Below the pieces are notes generated by a model. The model worked only from the letters and a program-made list of their open reading frames with translations, was not told the origin of the DNA and ran no database searches. DNA of 64,000 nt from Chitinimonas sp. BJYL2 (GTDB taxonomy: Bacteria > Pseudomonadota > Gammaproteobacteria > Burkholderiales > Chitinimonadaceae), in NCBI RefSeq assembly GCF_027257935.1, contig NZ_JANZKW010000002.1, positions 186,001 to 250,000 on the forward strand, in the 5' to 3' direction. Of this stretch, positions 61,559-64,000 are shown in pieces; the first letter of the stretch is position 1, and each line of letters starts with the position of its first letter. A program made the position numbers and the translations under genes.

Positions 61559-63261
61559 AGCAGGTGGAACATCATGGAAGCATACTTCTCAAGGAAACTG
61601 TTCGGCGTGAGCCGGGCCTGCCAGTAAGGGCTGTAAAGGCTGGCAAACTCCTTCTTACCGTCCTCTCGCTCCCAGAGTTTGCTGGGCCGCGAAAAATAGA
61701 CCTCGGCGCGTGACAAGGCTTTCATCGCATCCGTATCGCCGGGTTTACCGGGGGCCATTTCAAAGCGGCCCTTACTGATCTTGCTGGAATTGGGGACGGT
61801 GGAAGACGCGCGCTGCACCTCGATCAGCAGCGTGGGGCCTCCATTTGCCTTTGTACTCGTGTTCTTGACGTCGAAATACTTCTTCAACCCGTGGCTCGTA
61901 TCCGAGGTACAGCCCGAGTCGGTAAAGCTGCAGCCCATCGTATTGCCCGCACCTTGTGCACGCTGCCTGAATCCCGACAGTGCCGTATTGAAACCCTGAT
62001 AGACCCCGCCATAGGCCTCATCGGCGGGGGTCTGGAAATTATTGTTCGTGCCCAGGGCAGGCGCACCGGCGATCTGCTTGCCGGCCTGTGCCGCCCCCCA
62101 GCCCATTGGCATGGTGGGGATGATGATGGGGATTGGGATCGGAATACCCAGAATCGAAATCCAGAAAATGGCGCCGCCGGTAAAGCCGGTGGCATCGAGT
62201 GCCGTCCAGGTCTTCTTCGAATAGCCCGAGGCACCGCCGCCAGCGGTTACCGACTTGAGTTCGGTGCCCCCGCGGTGCCAGAGCCACATCATGAACGCGC
62301 CGTTCTGATACGGAATGAAGCGGGTCGGGTCAATCACGAACGGATTGGGTGTGATGTAAAACACTTCCGGCGCGCCCTCGTACCAAGCGTTGCGGGTACT
62401 GCGATCGCGGGAGAAGGGGTCGAGGGAGTTCATCACCACACCCGCCAGACGATCCGCTTCGGCGCCGTCGGCCCCCTTGGCCGTGGCCGATGCCGGCTTG
62501 ACGTTCGGATCCTTGCGCTCGGTGTAGCGCAGCCAGTTGTAGAGCGACGTGGCGGCGGTCAGCCAGCCACCAGCGGTCAGGGTGGCTTCAGGATCGTTCA
62601 TTTTGAGGACATTGTTGCTGTCGCCAAAATTCAGTACGTCAGTAACCTCATCAGGTAGCCCTGACAAATCGACCCCAAGCAACGTGAGCAAACCACCCGG
62701 CGACATGCCAATGGTCTGAGCGACGGTGAGTGCAGTGCCGTAGTGGTAGAACATCTGCGCCACATTCAGCGCCTGATTGAGCGTATTCAGTCCCTTCACC
62801 AACACGGGGCCGATGGTGTTCAGGCCGCTGTCGAACGTTTTGGCGATGTTCTTGTTGATGTTCCAGGGGGTGTTCCACATCCAGCTAGCCAACGGCCCAC
62901 CCAGGGCAGTCAGCATGCGGGGGACCCAGGTGAACTCGCTGGTGTAGGTCTTGTTGAAATTGGCGGCCCAGGAGCGCAAGCCGACCACCTGTGCAACCGC
63001 CACTTCGTTGGCGATCATGGCGCGATTGGTATAAGCGCTGAAATTGTAATCACGCGCCTGCGCCTGCGCTGCACTGTAGACCGCCGCATCCGCCGCGTTC
63101 TGCAATCGAATCTTGGCGAGCGTAGCCTGACCCACGTTGAACGTGGCCAGCATGACCAGAATCACCACGGCGACGGTTACCAAAGAAAAGACCAGCGCTT
63201 GGCCGCGCTGGTCTTTGCCTGCTGCTTCCGATAAACGGGCGGAGCGCCGGAGGGTAAACAT
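61555..63261 (-). CDS. tadG: TadG-like pilus assembly protein
   Basis: The ATG at 63259-63261 (MFTLRRSARLSEAAGKDQRG) has GGAG upstream; an open frame further upstream overlaps the pilin gene and is rejected. The product is 568 residues. Its Tad-like N-terminal helix (DQRGQALVFSLVTVAVVILV) and LQNAADAAVYSAAQAQARDY match the TadE/TadG membrane-plus-alanine-rich helix. The long remainder would be periplasmic. Some TadG proteins carry a von Willebrand A domain; no clear MIDAS motif is visible here. Confidence 0.85.
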   Translation of the reverse strand: MFTLRRSARLSEAAGKDQRGQALVFSLVTVAVVILVMLATFNVGQATLAKIRLQNAADAAVYSAAQAQARDYNFSAYTNRAMIANEVAVAQVVGLRSWAANFNKTYTSEFTWVPRMLTALGGPLASWMWNTPWNINKNIAKTFDSGLNTIGPVLVKGLNTLNQALNVAQMFYHYGTALTVAQTIGMSPGGLLTLLGVDLSGLPDEVTDVLNFGDSNNVLKMNDPEATLTAGGWLTAATSLYNWLRYTERKDPNVKPASATAKGADGAEADRLAGVVMNSLDPFSRDRSTRNAWYEGAPEVFYITPNPFVIDPTRFIPYQNGAFMMWLWHRGGTELKSVTAGGGASGYSKKTWTALDATGFTGGAIFWISILGIPIPIPIIIPTMPMGWGAAQAGKQIAGAPALGTNNNFQTPADEAYGGVYQGFNTALSGFRQRAQGAGNTMGCSFTDSGCTSDTSHGLKKYFDVKNTSTKANGGPTLLIEVQRASSTVPNSSKISKGRFEMAPGKPGDTDAMKALSRAEVYFSRPSKLWEREDGKKEFASLYSPYWQARLTPNSFLEKYASMMFHLL

Positions 63262-63286
63262 GTGGGCTCCGCTCGCGTGTCGGCGA

Positions 63287-63568
63287 TCAGTTGCCGTAGC
63301 TGCCCATGCCCTTGGACTGGGTGGCCGTGGTGCGTGCGCTGCTCGCGGCGCTCTGTGCGCTGGAGATGGCGCCGGTAGCGCTCGTACCCGACACTTCCGA
63401 TGCCAGACCCGACACCTGCGCACGGATGGTCTGGCCAAACAGGCTGTATACGCCAATGGCAGCCACAGCGATCAGGGCAACGATGATGATGTATTCGGTC
63501 ATGCCCTGGCCACGTTGACGCTTGGGCAGGTTACGCAGTGCGACGCGGATGTTGTCCACACGTTTCAT
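63287..63568 (-). CDS. flp: Flp-family major pilin
   Basis: The ATG at 63566-63568 (MKRVDNIRVALRNLPKRQRG) has GGAG eight bases upstream and gives a 93-residue prepilin. The leader ends RQRG and mature Flp would begin QGMTEYIIIVALIAVAAIGV, with the Glu-Tyr pair that defines Flp pilins. The C-terminal tail is Ser/Ala/Thr-rich (SSAQSAASSARTTATQSKG), typical of an exposed and possibly modified end. It opens the tad operon. The prepilin peptidase that would process it is not in the window. Confidence 0.93.
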   Translation of the reverse strand: MKRVDNIRVALRNLPKRQRGQGMTEYIIIVALIAVAAIGVYSLFGQTIRAQVSGLASEVSGTSATGAISSAQSAASSARTTATQSKGMGSYGN

Positions 63569-63671
63569 GCTGATGGCTCCTCGATATTCAAATGCAGGTT
63601 TGCGGTGGTGGTGGAAAGGCGAAAAGCGCATTCCGGCTTGCACCAGGCAGCCTGCTTCCACCTCGTCCATG

Positions 63672-63700
63672 AAATTAGACCCAGTACTGATCAAAGTCAA
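63672..63700 (-). promoter_or_regulatory. Candidate sigma-70 promoter of flp/tad
   Basis: On the minus strand TTGACT (63695-63700) is followed after 17 bases by TAATTT (63672-63677). The -35 matches five of six consensus bases, and the -10 keeps the key T, A and final T. It is about 104 bases upstream of the flp ATG, leaving a long leader. Not proven. Confidence 0.42.
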
Positions 63701-63714
63701 ACCCATCAAACGGC

Positions 63715-63752
63715 TTGACAGACGCGGGGTTCAGCCTAGCCTGTATAGGCTG
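63715..63752 (+). promoter_or_regulatory. Candidate promoter and palindrome before the Sel1-repeat gene
   Basis: TTGACA (63715-63720), a perfect -35 box, is followed by a weak TAGCCT at 63737-63742 (16-base spacer). An inverted repeat CAGCCTA (63732-63738) / TAGGCTG (63746-63752) overlaps the -10 area and could be an operator. It lies back to back with the candidate flp promoter. Confidence 0.35.
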
Positions 63753-63783
63753 ACTTTCATCGAATCTGAACAGGATCATTGCC

Positions 63784-64000
63784 ATGCGCACCCTCCCCTT
63801 GCTGTTGCTACTCGCCAGCCTGTCCGCAACGGCGGATTTCAAAGCAGGGAGAGAGGCCTATCAGGCCGGTGACCTGGTCAAAGCGGCCAATGAGTTTACC
63901 GACGCTGCCAACAAGGGTGACGTACGCGCCCAGACCGAACTCGGCAATCTTTACGAGCGTGGCGAAGGCGTGGCGCCCGACTTTGCCAAGGCTGGTTTCT
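63784..64000 (+). CDS. Sel1-repeat secreted protein (partial, 3' end off window)
   Basis: The reading frame opens with ATG at 63784-63786 and is still open at the window end (72 codons). The first 16 residues (RTLPLLLLLASLSATA) are a signal peptide. The mature sequence FKAGREAYQAGDLVKAANEF and AQTELGNLYERGEGVAPDFA are Sel1/TPR-like repeats. AGGA lies about 9 bases before the ATG. Such proteins are periplasmic scaffolds. It is divergent from the tad operon. Confidence 0.82.
   Translation, partial: MRTLPLLLLLASLSATADFKAGREAYQAGDLVKAANEFTDAANKGDVRAQTELGNLYERGEGVAPDFAKAGF

Noticed and set aside
63262-63456. N-terminal extension of the TadG-like protein to 63456
   Set aside because: The added 65 residues are Arg/Ala/Pro-rich and overlap the flp gene in another frame; the ATG at 63261 has a good ribosome site.

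Overview
The window reads as a chromosomal segment of a motile, GC-rich Gram-negative bacterium, most likely a betaproteobacterium and plausibly of the Neisseriales type. The evidence is the smc-zipA-ligA order, a FimV-like polar protein, a two-partner secretion pair with an outer-membrane beta-barrel, a Tad/Flp pilus locus and a pseudaminic-acid flagellin-modification cluster. This placement is inferred from gene content, not from a phylogeny. No rRNA, tRNA, CRISPR array, insertion sequence or origin was seen. No gap without a gene exceeds 300 bases.

Layout. (1) 1-5,000: a flagellar filament block on the minus strand, fliC-flaG-fliD-fliS-fliT, with an excellent sigma-28 promoter before fliC. 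(2) 5,139-21,871: a modification island on the minus strand, transcribed towards fliC. It encodes a complete CMP-pseudaminic acid pathway (PseB, PseC, PseH fused to PseG, PseI, PseF). It also carries a second tailoring set (Gfo/Idh/MocA oxidoreductase, DegT-type aminotransferase, GNAT acetyltransferase, GT-B-like protein, methyltransferase) and a 1585-residue glycosyltransferase/methyltransferase that probably decorates flagellin. Two unrelated genes (DUF488 and an AT-richer tail-anchored orphan) interrupt the pse genes. (3) 21,929-32,633: minus-strand housekeeping genes def, methylthioinosine phosphorylase, GNAT, galU, ligA, zipA, an HPt/HD-GYP-like signalling protein and smc. (4) 32,872-36,817: fimV, convergent with an Atm1-type ABC exporter.

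(5) 36,850-40,756: a plus-strand operon of a tiny membrane protein, a two-TM periplasmic sensor, a sensor fused to an MFS transporter, and a PF04392 substrate-binding protein without ABC partners. It ends in a strong bidirectional terminator. This is the best candidate here for an undescribed system. (6) 40,846-43,751: two tandem 150-residue cyclic-nucleotide-binding-fold proteins divergent from a Cache-HAMP class III cyclase; several canonical specificity residues are changed. (7) 43,806-51,338: a TpsB/TpsA two-partner secretion pair whose exoprotein carries a low-complexity Thr/Asn then Gly/Ser/Asp tract of about 460 residues and a C-terminal cysteine pair. (8) 51,580-63,568: a Tad (Flp) pilus locus on the minus strand. 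Its TadA carries an N-terminal FHA domain, and no TadZ or prepilin peptidase is seen in the window. A Sel1-repeat protein starts divergently at 63,784 and runs off the end.

Much of the window concerns the cell surface: a glycosylated flagellum, Tad pili, a secreted adhesin-like protein and a polar organiser (FimV). Membrane-bound signalling proteins are interspersed. Many neighbours overlap by the four-base ATGA or GTGA pattern, which suggests translational coupling within the pse, sensor-MFS and tad operons.
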